DNA from: Hyphomicrobium sp.
GTDB lineage: Bacteria > Pseudomonadota > Alphaproteobacteria > Rhizobiales > Hyphomicrobiaceae
Direction: 5' to 3'
DNA length: 64,000 nt
Assembly (NCBI RefSeq): GCF_019753045.1
Contig: NZ_JAIELN010000014.1
Span: 62,001 to 126,000, forward strand
Part shown: positions 1-10,631 of the stretch, one piece after another
How positions within the stretch are numbered: position 1 is the stretch's first letter
How the letters are laid out: each line of letters begins with the position of its first letter
The notes under the pieces: generated by a model
Told to the model about the DNA's origin: nothing
The model's database searches: none
The model's input: only the letters and a program-made list of their open reading frames with translations
Made by a program: the position numbers and the translations under genes

Positions 1-17
1 CCGAAAATTCGCCCGCT

Positions 18-659
18 TTGAGGCTCAATCGAGAGCCTCCGCCGGGCAGCGCCCCCTCACTGGATTCTGAATTGAGAAAGCCGTTGCTTTTGAATTTTGC
101 GCTGAGCGTACGGCTTAACCGTCGCGGAGCGGCCCTGACGTCGCTGACGCTTTTGCTCGCAGGCGCAATGAGCGCGGCGACGGCGCCCGCCAAGGCCGAT
201 CGCATCGAAAATCAGGTTGCCGTCTTTTCCGCGCTCGACAAGGTGACGGCGCACATTTCGAAATTCGAGGTGGCGCTGGGCGAAACGGCGACGTTCGGCG
301 CGCTCAAGATCACGCCGCGCGCCTGCTACTCGCGCCCGCCGACGGAAGAGCCGAAGACGACGACGTTCGTCGAGATCGATGAAACGCAGCTCGACGGCTC
401 GGAAAAGCGAATTTTCACGGGCTGGATGTTCGCCGAGAGCCCCGGCATCTATGGCCTCGAGCATCCGACCTATGACGTCTGGTTGACCGAGTGCAATAAG
501 CCGGCGCGCACGATCGTCGAGCAGAAGCCCGTCACGCCCGAGACCGCTCCGGCCGACGCACCCGCGACCGCCGAAGGCCAGCAACCGCCGGATGCGGGCT
601 ATCAAGACAACGGCGAACCGCCTCCCGACCAAGACTACCGCCGCCGCGTCCGCCGCTAG
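18..659 (+). CDS. DUF2155 domain-containing secreted protein
   Basis: A hydrophobic stretch at about residues 36-60, ending in an Ala-rich AKA site, looks like a signal peptide, so the mature protein is probably periplasmic. The next ~100 residues match my memory of the DUF2155 family of alphaproteobacteria: a Phe-Ser-Ala-Leu-Asp-Lys start, a conserved ITPRACYSRPP segment, and a Gly-Trp-Met-Phe then Tyr-Asp-Val-Trp-Leu-Thr pattern. The last 45 residues are Pro/Ala/Glu-rich and disordered. No enzymatic function is known for the family. The start is uncertain: the frame opens at a TTG close to the window edge, and a TTG at 72 would still keep the signal peptide. It converges on hemB, 33 bases away. 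Confidence 0.75.
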   Translation: MRLNREPPPGSAPSLDSELRKPLLLNFALSVRLNRRGAALTSLTLLLAGAMSAATAPAKADRIENQVAVFSALDKVTAHISKFEVALGETATFGALKITPRACYSRPPTEEPKTTTFVEIDETQLDGSEKRIFTGWMFAESPGIYGLEHPTYDVWLTECNKPARTIVEQKPVTPETAPADAPATAEGQQPPDAGYQDNGEPPPDQDYRRRVRR

Positions 660-692
660 TTTGCCATCGCCGTCATACTCGGACGAACGCTG

Positions 693-1841
<1,149 letters not shown>

Positions 1842-1891
1842 TCAGGGATGACAGCGATGCAGGGCTGGAATGCCGCCGCCCGCAAAGTCCG

Positions 1892-3124
1892 CTAATCGCA
1901 GATTTTGGTAAACTTGCGCTGCGCCATATCGATGTGGAAATGGTTCCGGTGATCCTCGTTCGCTTCCGGCCCAAGCGTCGTTCCGAAGATACGGCATGCG
2001 GCCGTGTGTGCCTCGCGCAGGAACGCCTTGATCTCGGGGTCCGGATTGGACGTCGAACGCGCGCCCACCTGCGACGTTTTCTGAACCGACGAGCCCTTTT
2101 TGGCAGGCTTCACGAGTGGGCCGCCAAGTTTGTTCGCGACGACCGGATCGGACGTTGCCAACGTCGGCGTTGCGACGATCTCCGCATCCCCGACGCCGTC
2201 GATGATTGTCGAACGCGCGAGCGACGTAACAGCCGCTCCCGCGGTTGACGGCAGAGCCGACGCGAGCGCGGCCTGAGCCGGATTGGCCGCGATGGCCGTT
2301 CCCGCGGCCTTGGCAGCCGCTTCCTCTGCGGCGCGCTGCTCGGCGGCAGCCTCGGCCAAAATTTGGCGTTGTGGCTTCCCCCAATCCTGAAGCACATCGG
2401 CCGTTTTCGTCGACGCCGTTACGAAGCCGCCGATATCGAGCGCATTCGCCAATCCGTGCTCGCTGAGCTTCGTCTTCTTGCGGCCGTAAGCGTTGCGGCA
2501 CGAATAGGAGCTCATCGTCTGGATCGTGATGATTTCGGATTTGAGGTGCTTGCGAGCGAGCGGCTGCACATCGCCTTCGAACCAATTGACCAGAGACTCA
2601 GCGAGATCGCAGGTGACGATCGCCGGCGGCGATAACGCGACTTGGGGGTTCTGACCGATACTGATGAGTTCGATGGGAGCAGGCGTCCCGCAGGCACCCT
2701 CCTTGATCGGCTCATGCGGCATGGCGACGGCGTGGATGCGCTTGAGTACGACCGCGCAGTGCGCCTTGGCATCCGCGATCTCCGCTGCGGACCACGTCGG
2801 GGGCGCTTTCGGCGCAGGTTCGGCGGCAGTCTTCGCCGGATCGGCTGGCTTTCCGCCATCCTCCGGCTTCTGAGCAGCTGGATTGGCCTTCGCAGCGTCT
2901 GATGCAGCTTGAGCGGGCGGCGCCTGAGAAGCGGGCTCGGCGGTGGAAGTCGCTTCCGCTGCGGGGTGCTTTGCCTTTTGCTTAGCCTGAGCATCAGCTG
3001 GCATTTCGCCAACAAGCAATGAAGCGACGAAAATGGCGGTGGTTGCGATCTTCCGAAGGCGCGACGGTCTGGTGTCGTGCCCCGCGCTGGGGGATGTCGT
3101 CATTTCTGTCTGTACATCCTTCAC
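1892..3124 (-). CDS. Extensin-like family protein, secreted
   Basis: A basic N-terminus and hydrophobic segment (about residues 22-46, ending ADAQA) suggest export. A Pro/Ala/Lys-rich spacer to about residue 110 precedes the conserved part, which includes SYSCRNAYGRKKTKLSEHG and a C-terminal EDHRNHFHIDMA block. This His-rich arrangement is typical of extensin-like C-terminal (COG3921) proteins and resembles metal-dependent peptidases acting on the cell wall; that activity is inference. The conserved domain is split by a roughly 110-residue Ala/Val-rich insert (about residues 265-375), which is unusual. The start is either GTG at 3124 or ATG at 3103; the second has AAGGA upstream at long spacing. 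Confidence 0.75.
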   Translation of the reverse strand: MKDVQTEMTTSPSAGHDTRPSRLRKIATTAIFVASLLVGEMPADAQAKQKAKHPAAEATSTAEPASQAPPAQAASDAAKANPAAQKPEDGGKPADPAKTAAEPAPKAPPTWSAAEIADAKAHCAVVLKRIHAVAMPHEPIKEGACGTPAPIELISIGQNPQVALSPPAIVTCDLAESLVNWFEGDVQPLARKHLKSEIITIQTMSSYSCRNAYGRKKTKLSEHGLANALDIGGFVTASTKTADVLQDWGKPQRQILAEAAAEQRAAEEAAAKAAGTAIAANPAQAALASALPSTAGAAVTSLARSTIIDGVGDAEIVATPTLATSDPVVANKLGGPLVKPAKKGSSVQKTSQVGARSTSNPDPEIKAFLREAHTAACRIFGTTLGPEANEDHRNHFHIDMAQRKFTKICD

Positions 3125-3283
3125 GGCCGCTCTACAAAGTCGACGCGAGCGTTGATCTTGGCGGGAACCTGAATATTCCAGAATTCCCTTTTCAGGCCAA
3201 GCTCATACTGACCTCGGCCGTTGATCCGATCGGGGATACGGCACGCGTCTGGAGTGTGGAAGACGATTCCATAGCCGCAAAAT

Positions 3284-4477
3284 ATGGCGAGTTCGTATGA
3301 AACAAGCCATAGCATCGAATTTCACAACCGAGTCGCGCCAGCGATACTTACCGAGCATGCAGTGAACCAGCACAACACCGATCTCAAAACATCGACAGTC
3401 GGACAGTCTCCGAAGATCATTGCGGACCGATCGCAGGCGCTGCAGACGTTCACGCTGAACAGGCCGAACGCACTCAACGCCCTCGACGATGAGATGTGCC
3501 GGACGTTGAGCAGCGCCATCCCGACCGTTGCTCGCAATCCCGACGTCTACATCGTCGCGCTTCTCTCGAATAATCCGCGGGCCTTCTGTGCCGGTGGTGA
3601 CGTCCGGGCGCTGTCCGTTGCTGCAAAGGACGATATCGAGACCGCGAAGAGCTATCTCCGCACCGAGTACTCGCTCAACTGGCTTCTCGAATGCTTTTCC
3701 AAGCCGACGGTATCGTTCATCGATGGGCTCTGCATGGGCTCGGGCGCCGGCTTGACCGCCTACAATACGCATCGCATCGCCGGCGAAAATTTCAAATGGG
3801 CGATGCCCGAAACCAAGATCGGACTGTTCCCTGACGTCGGCATATCGCGCGTGCTGGCGAAAATGCCGTGGCCCATCGGAATCTATTTGGGTCTTACGGG
3901 CCGCGCGATCGGACGCGCCGATGCGCAATGGCTAGGTCTCGTTACGCACTGCATTTCCGCGACGCATTTTCCCGGCATACTCGCGAAATTGAAAGACGCC
4001 GAACCCGTCGATCCCATGCTCGACGCCCTTAACGAAATTCAAGCTCCCGGCGATTTGCAAAAAGACCGGGGCCATATCATCGAGCATTTTTCCGAGCCGA
4101 CGCTCCAAGGTATTCTGCGGTCGCTGACGAACGCGGAGGTAAAAGGCTCGGAGTGGGCGAAGAAGACGCTGGCGGATCTCGCGAAGTGTTCGCCGATATC
4201 GCTGGCCATTACGATCCGCCATATTCAATCGGCGCTTTCGTTTGATATACGTCAAACACTCATCGAAGATTATCGTCTAGCTGTGCGCTGCATCGAGAAC
4301 CACGATTTTCACGAAGGCGTTCGCGCGCTGCTCATCGACAAGGATGGCAGCCCAGCATGGAAACCAAATCGCTATGATGATAGTATTGCTGATGTAGTCG
4401 AAGCGTATTTTGCGCCATTGCCAGGGGCAGAGCTCGAATTGCCGAAGAGAACTGAGATGCAGGCAGCGCGAGTTTAA
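3284..4477 (+). CDS. Enoyl-CoA hydratase/isomerase family protein, 3-hydroxyisobutyryl-CoA hydrolase-like
   Basis: This crotonase-fold protein has the oxyanion-hole segment RAFCAGGDVRAL (residues 99-110) and an MPETKIGLFPDVG segment carrying Glu176 and Asp184. The spacing of that Glu/Asp pair and the C-terminal extension to 397 residues are typical of 3-hydroxyisobutyryl-CoA hydrolases of valine breakdown rather than simple hydratases of about 260 residues. The first ~40 residues are not conserved; a GTG at 3362 is an alternative start. Base composition at the 3' end and in the following spacer is more AT-rich than nearby genes. The substrate is inferred from family only. The mmsA gene about 16 kb away could act on a later step of the same pathway. 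Confidence 0.75.
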   Translation: MASSYETSHSIEFHNRVAPAILTEHAVNQHNTDLKTSTVGQSPKIIADRSQALQTFTLNRPNALNALDDEMCRTLSSAIPTVARNPDVYIVALLSNNPRAFCAGGDVRALSVAAKDDIETAKSYLRTEYSLNWLLECFSKPTVSFIDGLCMGSGAGLTAYNTHRIAGENFKWAMPETKIGLFPDVGISRVLAKMPWPIGIYLGLTGRAIGRADAQWLGLVTHCISATHFPGILAKLKDAEPVDPMLDALNEIQAPGDLQKDRGHIIEHFSEPTLQGILRSLTNAEVKGSEWAKKTLADLAKCSPISLAITIRHIQSALSFDIRQTLIEDYRLAVRCIENHDFHEGVRALLIDKDGSPAWKPNRYDDSIADVVEAYFAPLPGAELELPKRTEMQAARV

Positions 4478-4694
4478 AAAATCTGGCGATATTGTTGTTA
4501 ATTGTCGTCGCTGCGTTAGGACGATAGTTACCAATCCGGAGAAATCACCTGAATATTGGTTAAAAATTCATTCCAAACACACCCCCCTACTATTCTTTTA
4601 CTATATCTATTTAGCCGAAATTCAGGCCTCCGAGTTATCAATTTGTCAAAACCCGGGCGAACCGGGTGGCGTCAAACAATTGCGAGGCAGGGTT

Positions 4695-5204
4695 ATGAGT
4701 TTAGCGTACGATATGGCGCGTCACCGCGCGCCGGCCCAGGAAGAAGGGTTTCGCGGTGAATACCTTCAGGCGCTGCGTTTGATTGAGCGCCTGCATCGCC
4801 TTCTGCTCGACGTCATCAAGGACGAGTTTGATCGTCGTGGCGGAGCCGAACTCAACAGCGTGCAGGCATTGCTCCTTTACAACATCGGCGAGAGTGAGCT
4901 GACGGCAGGCGAGCTGAAGACCAGGGGTTACTACCTTGGGTCGAACGTGTCCTACAACCTGAAGAAGCTCGTCGACATGGGATACATCCACTACAAGCGG
5001 TCCGACACGGATCGCCGGTCGGTGCGTGTAAGCCTGACCGACAAGGGCCTCGAGGCACGGGACATCGTTTCGAAGCTCTATCTTCGTCAGCTGGGCTCGG
5101 TACAGACCGTCGGTGAAGTTTCCAACGAAGACGTCAAAGGCTTGAACAAGGCCCTGGTGCGCCTGGAACGCTTCTGGTCGGATCAGATCCGCTACCGCCT
5201 CTAA
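4695..5204 (+). CDS. ldtR: MarR-family winged-helix regulator, LdtR-like
   Basis: The protein has 169 residues from the ATG at 4695, which follows a purine-rich GGCAGGG. A MarR winged helix is visible, with recognition region YYLGSNVSYNLKKLVDMGYI and a wing around KRSDTDRRSVRVSLTDKG. Length and sequence resemble LdtR, described in Liberibacter and Sinorhizobium as a regulator of L,D-transpeptidase genes. The next gene downstream on the same strand is an L,D-transpeptidase, which supports the assignment. The long upstream extension of the frame (from 4410) overlaps the previous gene and is not expected to be translated. A strong terminator follows, so ldtP is probably transcribed from its own promoter. 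Confidence 0.85.
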   Translation: MSLAYDMARHRAPAQEEGFRGEYLQALRLIERLHRLLLDVIKDEFDRRGGAELNSVQALLLYNIGESELTAGELKTRGYYLGSNVSYNLKKLVDMGYIHYKRSDTDRRSVRVSLTDKGLEARDIVSKLYLRQLGSVQTVGEVSNEDVKGLNKALVRLERFWSDQIRYRL

Positions 5205-5258
5205 AAACGGCCGACGCCAATAACCTGCTGTTGAACGCCGTCGTTAGACGGGCGTTGA

Positions 5259-5292
5259 GGACCTCTCTGCATCCGCGGGAGAGGTCCTTTTT
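5259..5292 (+). terminator. Rho-independent terminator after ldtR
   Basis: A 9-bp perfect stem (GGACCTCTC / GAGAGGTCC) with an 11-base loop is followed at once by five T. It lies 55 bases after the ldtR stop and ends that transcript. Confidence 0.9.
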
Positions 5293-5436
5293 CGTTCGCG
5301 AAAAGGGCAGCGATGAGCGCCTGTGGACATGCCCACCTGCCGAAAGCCAGCCCGGCATCTATCCGATGTCAAATACTCGGATTTCAGATAGTGTAGCCCC
5401 AACGCAGGTTGGAATCGCAAGCGCCGGGGGACGGAC

Positions 5437-6777
5437 GTGGGCTTGGGGGAACAGAAGCTTAGGGCAGGGATCGGCCTGTCAGGCCGGCTCGTAGCCAGCG
5501 TCCTGAGCATTGGATTCATTGCGATATCGGCTGCCGGTTGGACGGGATCCGGCGCTGCGGCGGCCCAGGGTTTCAGCTGGTTCAATTTTGGCTCCGGCAA
5601 CGACGGTCCGTCCTACACGAGCAACCGGGCCGATCCAGACTTCGTCCGCGAATGGGAAGCCAACCCGCCCAAAGGTTACGCGACGCTCGCCAAGGCAAAT
5701 ATCGAAGCGACCAAGATGGCGGTCCGGCAGTACACGATGATCATCGGGAAGGGCGGCTGGCCGCAGATCCCCGAGCCCCCGCCGAAGACACCCCGTGACA
5801 GTCTCATGCAGTACGGGACAACCGATCCCGCTGTCGCATTGCTGCGCGCCCGCTTGGCGGCCTCAGGAGACCTGCGCAGCGGCAATACAACCTCCAACTA
5901 TTTCGACAACGACCTCGAGAAGGCGCTTCAGCGGTTCCAGGCATCGAACGGCCTGACGCCAACGGGCATCGCCGACAAGAGGACGATCGCCGCCCTGAAC
6001 GTACCCGCGGATGTGCGCCTGAAGCAGCTGAAGGTCAATCTGGTGCGCTTGCAGGAAGCCATTCCGACGACATCGAAGAGATACGTCGTCGTCAACATTC
6101 CGGCGGCACAGATCGAAGCCGTTCAGAACGGCGCAATCGTTGCCCGTTACGCAGGCGTCGTCGGCAAGCCCGAGCGTCCGACACCTCTTCTGCGCACGCC
6201 GATCACCGACCTCAACTTCAACCCGATGTGGCGTCTGCCGCCGACGGTCGTTTCGGAAGACCTGATTCCGCGCGGGCGCGAGATGCAGAAGAAAGGCCAG
6301 AACGTTCTGGTGAAGTTCGGCATCGACGCCTACGCAGGCGGCAAGAAAGTCGATCCGCAAAGCATCAACTGGGAGAAGGTGTCGCCGGGCACCTACACGT
6401 ACAGCCAGCAGCCGGGCAAGGAGAACCCGCTCGGGTTCCTGAAGATCAACTTCGACAGCGCCCACTCCGTTTACATGCACGACACCCCGTCGGATCGCAT
6501 CTTCGGCCGCAACTTCCGTTCCGAAAGCTCGGGCTGCATCCGCGTCCACAACATCGAAAACTTGGCGGCCTGGTTGCTCGCCGATCAGCAGGGTTGGAAT
6601 GCCGACAGGATCGCGCAGCTGAAGGAGAAGGGGCAGCGCCTGGACGTTCGCTTAAAAAAGCCCGTTCAATTGTTATTTGTCTACATCAGCGCATGGGCGA
6701 CCGAGGATGGAGTCGTGCAATTCCGGCGCGACATTTACCAGAAGGACGGCATCGGCGAAGTCGCAGCGTCCTATTAA
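5437..6777 (+). CDS. L,D-transpeptidase with peptidoglycan-binding domain, LdtP-like
   Basis: A signal or membrane segment spans about residues 14-43. A peptidoglycan-binding-like region follows (about 125-190, with the LEKALQRFQASNGL repeat typical of PG_binding_1), then a YkuD catalytic domain (about 215-420). The catalytic motif is His348 and, after the usual spacing, SSGC367IRVHN with Arg369. The enzyme should form 3-3 crosslinks or attach proteins to peptidoglycan. The GTG start at 5437 has a GGGGGA element at good spacing. The upstream ldtR makes it the likely regulated transpeptidase. A paralogue with the same layout lies at 15835-17196. Confidence 0.85.
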   Translation: MGLGEQKLRAGIGLSGRLVASVLSIGFIAISAAGWTGSGAAAAQGFSWFNFGSGNDGPSYTSNRADPDFVREWEANPPKGYATLAKANIEATKMAVRQYTMIIGKGGWPQIPEPPPKTPRDSLMQYGTTDPAVALLRARLAASGDLRSGNTTSNYFDNDLEKALQRFQASNGLTPTGIADKRTIAALNVPADVRLKQLKVNLVRLQEAIPTTSKRYVVVNIPAAQIEAVQNGAIVARYAGVVGKPERPTPLLRTPITDLNFNPMWRLPPTVVSEDLIPRGREMQKKGQNVLVKFGIDAYAGGKKVDPQSINWEKVSPGTYTYSQQPGKENPLGFLKINFDSAHSVYMHDTPSDRIFGRNFRSESSGCIRVHNIENLAAWLLADQQGWNADRIAQLKEKGQRLDVRLKKPVQLLFVYISAWATEDGVVQFRRDIYQKDGIGEVAASY

Positions 6778-6846
6778 CGTCTCGATGCCACCTTACCGTC
6801 TCGATGGCATCATAACTTCTGGACGCGAGGGGCTGTTATGCACCTG

Positions 6847-6860
6847 TTGACTTGCGTCAA
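6847..6860. promoter_or_regulatory. FNR/FixK-type palindromic operator upstream of hemA
   Basis: The 14-bp perfect palindrome TTGACTTGCGTCAA has the TTGA(C/T)-N4-(G/A)TCAA form of Crp/Fnr-family (FnrL, FixK) boxes. It lies 164 bases upstream of the hemA start. Oxygen-responsive control of hemA by FnrL or FixK is known in other alphaproteobacteria, so this site probably raises haem synthesis at low oxygen. The regulator itself is not in the window. Confidence 0.6.
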
Positions 6861-7023
6861 AGCGACAAGCTGCCAGAAACAGAAACTGCAATCTGAAAGG
6901 TCTTCTGGCCTGACCAAATTTTCATCCTCTGCGCGACGAAACGGCACTGGTCCTTTCAAGTCCACGGGTACATAAAAGGACTAAAATAATGAACGCCGTG
7001 CTTTAGGGAGCGGAAACCGACTG

Positions 7024-8256
7024 ATGAACTACGAGCAGATGCTCTCGGACGCCCTCGATACAGTAAAGCGTGAGGGACGCTATCGGGTTTTCGCTGATGT
7101 GAAGCGCCGCAGAGGTGCCTTCCCCAAAGCTGATGTCGTCAAAGGTGAAGCTGCAAAGCAGATAACCGTTTGGTGCTCCAACGATTATCTCGGCATGGGC
7201 CAGCACCCGAAGGTGCTCGCGGCGATGCACGAGGCCATCGATCTCGTCGGCGCCGGTTCGGGCGGCACGCGCAACATCGCAGGCACCACCCATTACCACG
7301 TCGAACTCGAGCGCGAGCTTGCCGACCTCCACGGCAAGGAGATGGCACTTCTCTTCACGTCGGCGTTCGTCGCCAACGAGGCCGCGCTATCGACGCTCGC
7401 AACGCTCTTTCCCGGCTGCGTGATCTTTTCCGACGAGAAGAATCACGCGTCGATGATCGCGGGCATCCGCAACGGCCGCGGACCGAAGCAGATCTTCGCT
7501 CATAACGACCTCGCCGATCTGGAAGCGCGCCTGCAGAAAGTGCCGCGCGACACGCCGAAGATCATCGCCTTCGAGAGCGTCTATTCCATGGACGGTCACG
7601 TAGCGCCTATCGCGGCCATCTGCGATCTCGCGGAAAAGTACAACGCGCTGACGTATCTCGATGAGGTGCACGCGGTCGGGCTTTATGGCCCCCGTGGCGG
7701 CGGCGTCGCAGAGCGCGACGGCGTCATGCATCGCATCGATATCATCAATGGCACGCTCGCGAAGGGCTTCGGCGTCATGGGCGGCTACATTGCCGCGTCC
7801 AAGACGCTGTGCGACGCCATCCGGTCGTATGCACCGGGCTTCATCTTCACGACCTCGCTGGCGCCCGCTGTCGCGGCCGGCGCACTCGCGTCGATCCGCC
7901 ATTTGAAGTCGAGCAACGTCGAGCGTGAGCAGCACCAGGAGCGCGCCCGCGCTCTGAAGCGGCGCCTCTCGGCTGCCGATTTCCCGGTCATTTCCGGGCC
8001 GAGCCACATCGTGCCGGTCCTCGTTGCCGACCCGGTGCGCTGCAAGGCGCTGACCGACGTGCTGCTCGATCGCTACGGTATCTACGTCCAACCGATCAAC
8101 TATCCGACGGTTCCGCGTGGCACCGAACGGCTGCGGCTGACACCGTCGCCCCAGCACACCGACGCGGATATGGAGCATCTGGTCAATGCCCTGTCGGATC
8201 TCTGGTCTCAGTGCCCGCTGGCGCTGATGGAGAGCCTTGCCGAAGCGGCTGAGTAA
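7024..8256 (+). CDS. hemA: 5-aminolevulinate synthase
   Basis: This PLP enzyme condenses glycine with succinyl-CoA to 5-aminolevulinate, the C4 entry to haem and the alphaproteobacterial hallmark. The 410-residue length is standard. Recognisable elements are the N-terminal [19 protein letters not shown] segment, the cofactor Asp and His in [12 protein letters not shown] (about 211-222) and Lys247 in [12 protein letters not shown], which forms the internal aldimine. The ATG at 7024 is preceded by GGGAGCGG. The upstream spacer carries an FNR/FixK-type box. It stands as a single gene ahead of glyA, whose product makes or uses glycine, the co-substrate. Confidence 0.97.
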   Translation: MNYEQMLSDALDTVKREGRYRVFADVKRRRGAFPKADVVKGEAAKQITVWCSNDYLGMGQHPKVLAAMHEAIDLVGAGSGGTRNIAGTTHYHVELERELADLHGKEMALLFTSAFVANEAALSTLATLFPGCVIFSDEKNHASMIAGIRNGRGPKQIFAHNDLADLEARLQKVPRDTPKIIAFESVYSMDGHVAPIAAICDLAEKYNALTYLDEVHAVGLYGPRGGGVAERDGVMHRIDIINGTLAKGFGVMGGYIAASKTLCDAIRSYAPGFIFTTSLAPAVAAGALASIRHLKSSNVEREQHQERARALKRRLSAADFPVISGPSHIVPVLVADPVRCKALTDVLLDRYGIYVQPINYPTVPRGTERLRLTPSPQHTDADMEHLVNALSDLWSQCPLALMESLAEAAE

Positions 8257-8307
8257 GGCCCCACGGGAACGCCCGGAGAGGCACCCAGTTCAGTTGCGTT
8301 GCAATAC

Positions 8308-8339
8308 CCGCAGCCCGCGCCCTTATTACGCGGGTGCGG
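8308..8339. other. GC-rich hairpin after hemA
   Basis: Arms CCGCAGCCCGCG and CGCGGGTGCGG pair with one bulge around a 9-base loop. No T-run follows, so this is a weak terminator at best and may mark the hemA 3' end. Confidence 0.4.
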
Positions 8340-8453
8340 ATAGAGTTGAGCGCTGGCATAGTAGCTCGCAACTATGGTTGAAAGCCGGTCCGGGCTTGCT
8401 CCAAAGTGCCCGCCAGCGCTAAAAAAACGTTTCCCCAATTTAGAGGAAAGCCC

Positions 8454-9755
8454 ATGTCGACTGCACCGGCAGCAACTTCGCAAACGTCGCGCTTTTTCAA
8501 GGCGCACCTTTCTGAAACCGATCCCGAAGTCTTCGGCGCTATCCAGAAGGAATTCGGACGCCAGCAGCACGAGATCGAGCTGATCGCTTCGGAGAATATC
8601 GTTTCCCAGGCCGTGCTCGATGCTGCAGGCTCGGTCCTGACGAACAAGTACGCGGAAGGCTATCCGGGCAAGCGCTATTACGGCGGCTGCCAGTACGTCG
8701 ACATCGCGGAAGAGCTCGCGATCGACCGCGCCAAGAAGCTGTTCAACTGCGGCTTCGCCAACGTGCAGCCGAACTCGGGCAGCCAGGCGAACCAGGGCGT
8801 CTTCAATGCGCTTGCCAAGCCCGGCGACACCATCCTCGGCCTGTCGCTCGCAGCCGGCGGTCACTTGACCCACGGCGCGACCGTCAACCAGTCGGGCAAG
8901 TGGTTCAAGGCCGTGCACTACATGGTGAAGCCTGACACCCACCTCATTGACATGGACGAGGTGAAGAAGCTCGCGCACGAACACAAGCCGCGCATCATCA
9001 TCGCCGGCGGTTCGGCCTATCCGCGCAAGATCGACTTCGCCGCGTTCCGCGCGATCGCCGATGAAGTCGGTGCGCACTTCCTCGTCGATATGGCGCACTT
9101 CGCCGGTCTCGTTGCGGCAGGCCTCATCCCGAGCCCGTTCCCGCACGCTCACGTCGTCACGACGACGACGCACAAGACGTTGCGCGGTCCGCGCGGCGGC
9201 ATGATTCTGACGAACGACGAAGACATTGCGAAGAAGGTCAACTCAGCGATCTTCCCTGGCATCCAGGGCGGCCCGCTGATGCACGTCATCGCCGCAAAGG
9301 CCGTTGCATTCGGCGAAGCGCTGCGTCCCGACTACAAGGTCTACATCAAGGCCGTGATGGACAACGCCAAGGCGCTGGGTGAAGTGCTGGTGCAGAACGG
9401 CTTCGCGCTCGTCTCCGGCGGCACCGACACGCACGTCGTGCTCGTCGATCTCCGTCCGAAGAAGCTCACCGGCAACAAGGCCGAGAAGTCGCTCGAACGC
9501 GCTCACATCACCTGCAACAAGAACGGCATTCCGTTCGACCCCGAGAAGCCGATGGTGACGTCGGGCATCCGCCTGGGTTCGCCGGCCGGCACGACCCGCG
9601 GCTTCGGCGTCGCGGAATTCCAGGAGATCGGCCGTCTGATCACCGAAGTTCTCGAGGGCTTGGCGAAGAACGGCGAAGAGGGCAATGCCGCGGTCGAAGC
9701 CGCCGTCAAGGCAAAGGCGACGGCGCTCACCGATCGCTTCCCGATTTACGCCTAA
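8454..9755 (+). CDS. glyA: Serine hydroxymethyltransferase
   Basis: GlyA interconverts serine plus tetrahydrofolate with glycine plus 5,10-methylene-tetrahydrofolate; in methylotrophs this is also the entry of C1 units into the serine cycle. The 433-residue length is typical. The PLP lysine is K241 in [14 protein letters not shown], with the [10 protein letters not shown] and [12 protein letters not shown] segments before it. The ATG at 8454 follows GAGGAAAG; the upstream in-frame ATG at 8406 adds 16 unconserved residues. A strong terminator follows. The gene precedes nrdR as in many alphaproteobacteria. Confidence 0.97.
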   Translation: MSTAPAATSQTSRFFKAHLSETDPEVFGAIQKEFGRQQHEIELIASENIVSQAVLDAAGSVLTNKYAEGYPGKRYYGGCQYVDIAEELAIDRAKKLFNCGFANVQPNSGSQANQGVFNALAKPGDTILGLSLAAGGHLTHGATVNQSGKWFKAVHYMVKPDTHLIDMDEVKKLAHEHKPRIIIAGGSAYPRKIDFAAFRAIADEVGAHFLVDMAHFAGLVAAGLIPSPFPHAHVVTTTTHKTLRGPRGGMILTNDEDIAKKVNSAIFPGIQGGPLMHVIAAKAVAFGEALRPDYKVYIKAVMDNAKALGEVLVQNGFALVSGGTDTHVVLVDLRPKKLTGNKAEKSLERAHITCNKNGIPFDPEKPMVTSGIRLGSPAGTTRGFGVAEFQEIGRLITEVLEGLAKNGEEGNAAVEAAVKAKATALTDRFPIYA

Positions 9756-9797
9756 GCTGAACTTAAGCCTGGGCCGAACGCCCGGTTCAATCGATCG

Positions 9798-9827
9798 AGA
9801 GCGCCGGATACGTCCGGCGCTCTTTTT
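9798..9827 (+). terminator. Rho-independent terminator after glyA
   Basis: An 11-bp perfect stem (AGAGCGCCGGA / TCCGGCGCTCT) closes a TACG tetraloop and runs into a T-run. Confidence 0.92.
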
Positions 9828-10094
9828 GTTTGGGCATGAGAGCCCTTATGCTCGGCTGCAATGTGACACCGCTTCACGAGAAGCCGCATCGAACAGGCTG
9901 TAAGTAACGATAATCTCGCGTTTCGGGTTATGACGGGCAGATGCAGGTCTTTTCTCATTGTTGAAAACCTCCCCGTAGGCCATCTCGGGAATGTGTGCCG
10001 CGGGCGGAATCTGGCTTGTGGTTAAGACACCGTCAGTTTGAGCGGGAAAGAGGCGGCGCCGATAGGAGCGGTCGCCGATTGCGAGGAGCTAAGG
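9828..10094. other. Spacer between the glyA terminator and nrdR
   Basis: With the glyA tail, about 340 bases lack a gene here. After the terminator I see no convincing coding frame, riboswitch or repeat. It should contain the promoter of the nrdR-rib transcript, but no clear -35/-10 pair can be picked by eye. Confidence 0.5.
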
Positions 10095-10622
10095 ATGCGC
10101 TGTCCATTTTGCGGAAGCGAGGATAGCCAGGTCAAAGACAGCCGGCCGTCGGATGAGAATGCCGCGATCAGGCGTCGGCGGATCTGCGCCGATTGCGGTG
10201 GTCGTTTCACCACATTCGAACGCGTCCAGCTTCGCGAGTTGACTGTCCTCAAGCGCTCGGGCCGCAAGGTCCTGTTCGATCGCGACAAGCTTTCGAAATC
10301 GATCTCGGTCGCGATGCGCAAGCGTCCGATCGAGCCCGAGCGGATCGACCGTCTCGTCTCGGGCCTCGTCCGGCAGCTCGAAAGCTCCGGCGAAACGGAA
10401 ATAACATCTGCCGAAATCGGCGAGCTCGTCATGGCGGCCTTGCGCGAGCTCGATCCTGTGGCGTATGTGCGCTTCGCGTCCGTGTATCGCGATTTTCGCG
10501 ATACCGCGGACTTTCATGCCGTCCTCCGCGAGCTCGCGAGCGATACCCCCGAGCCGCTCGATCTTAACGAGCGGTTCGGTACACCCGCTCTCGACAAGAT
10601 CGTGAGCCAGAAGAAGCACTGA
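10095..10622 (+). CDS. nrdR: Transcriptional repressor NrdR
   Basis: NrdR represses ribonucleotide reductase genes in response to dATP/ATP. The N-terminal zinc ribbon is intact (C3-P-F-C6 and C31-A-D-C34), followed by an RRRR basic patch and an ATP-cone domain starting near residue 47 with a [16 protein letters not shown] segment. Length is 175 residues against about 150-160 usually, the extra being a C-terminal tail. The ATG at 10095 follows GAGGAGCTAAGG. It is 9 bases upstream of ribD and probably cotranscribed, a conserved order in alphaproteobacteria. Confidence 0.95.
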   Translation: MRCPFCGSEDSQVKDSRPSDENAAIRRRRICADCGGRFTTFERVQLRELTVLKRSGRKVLFDRDKLSKSISVAMRKRPIEPERIDRLVSGLVRQLESSGETEITSAEIGELVMAALRELDPVAYVRFASVYRDFRDTADFHAVLRELASDTPEPLDLNERFGTPALDKIVSQKKH

Positions 10623-10631
10623 GCGGAGCCA

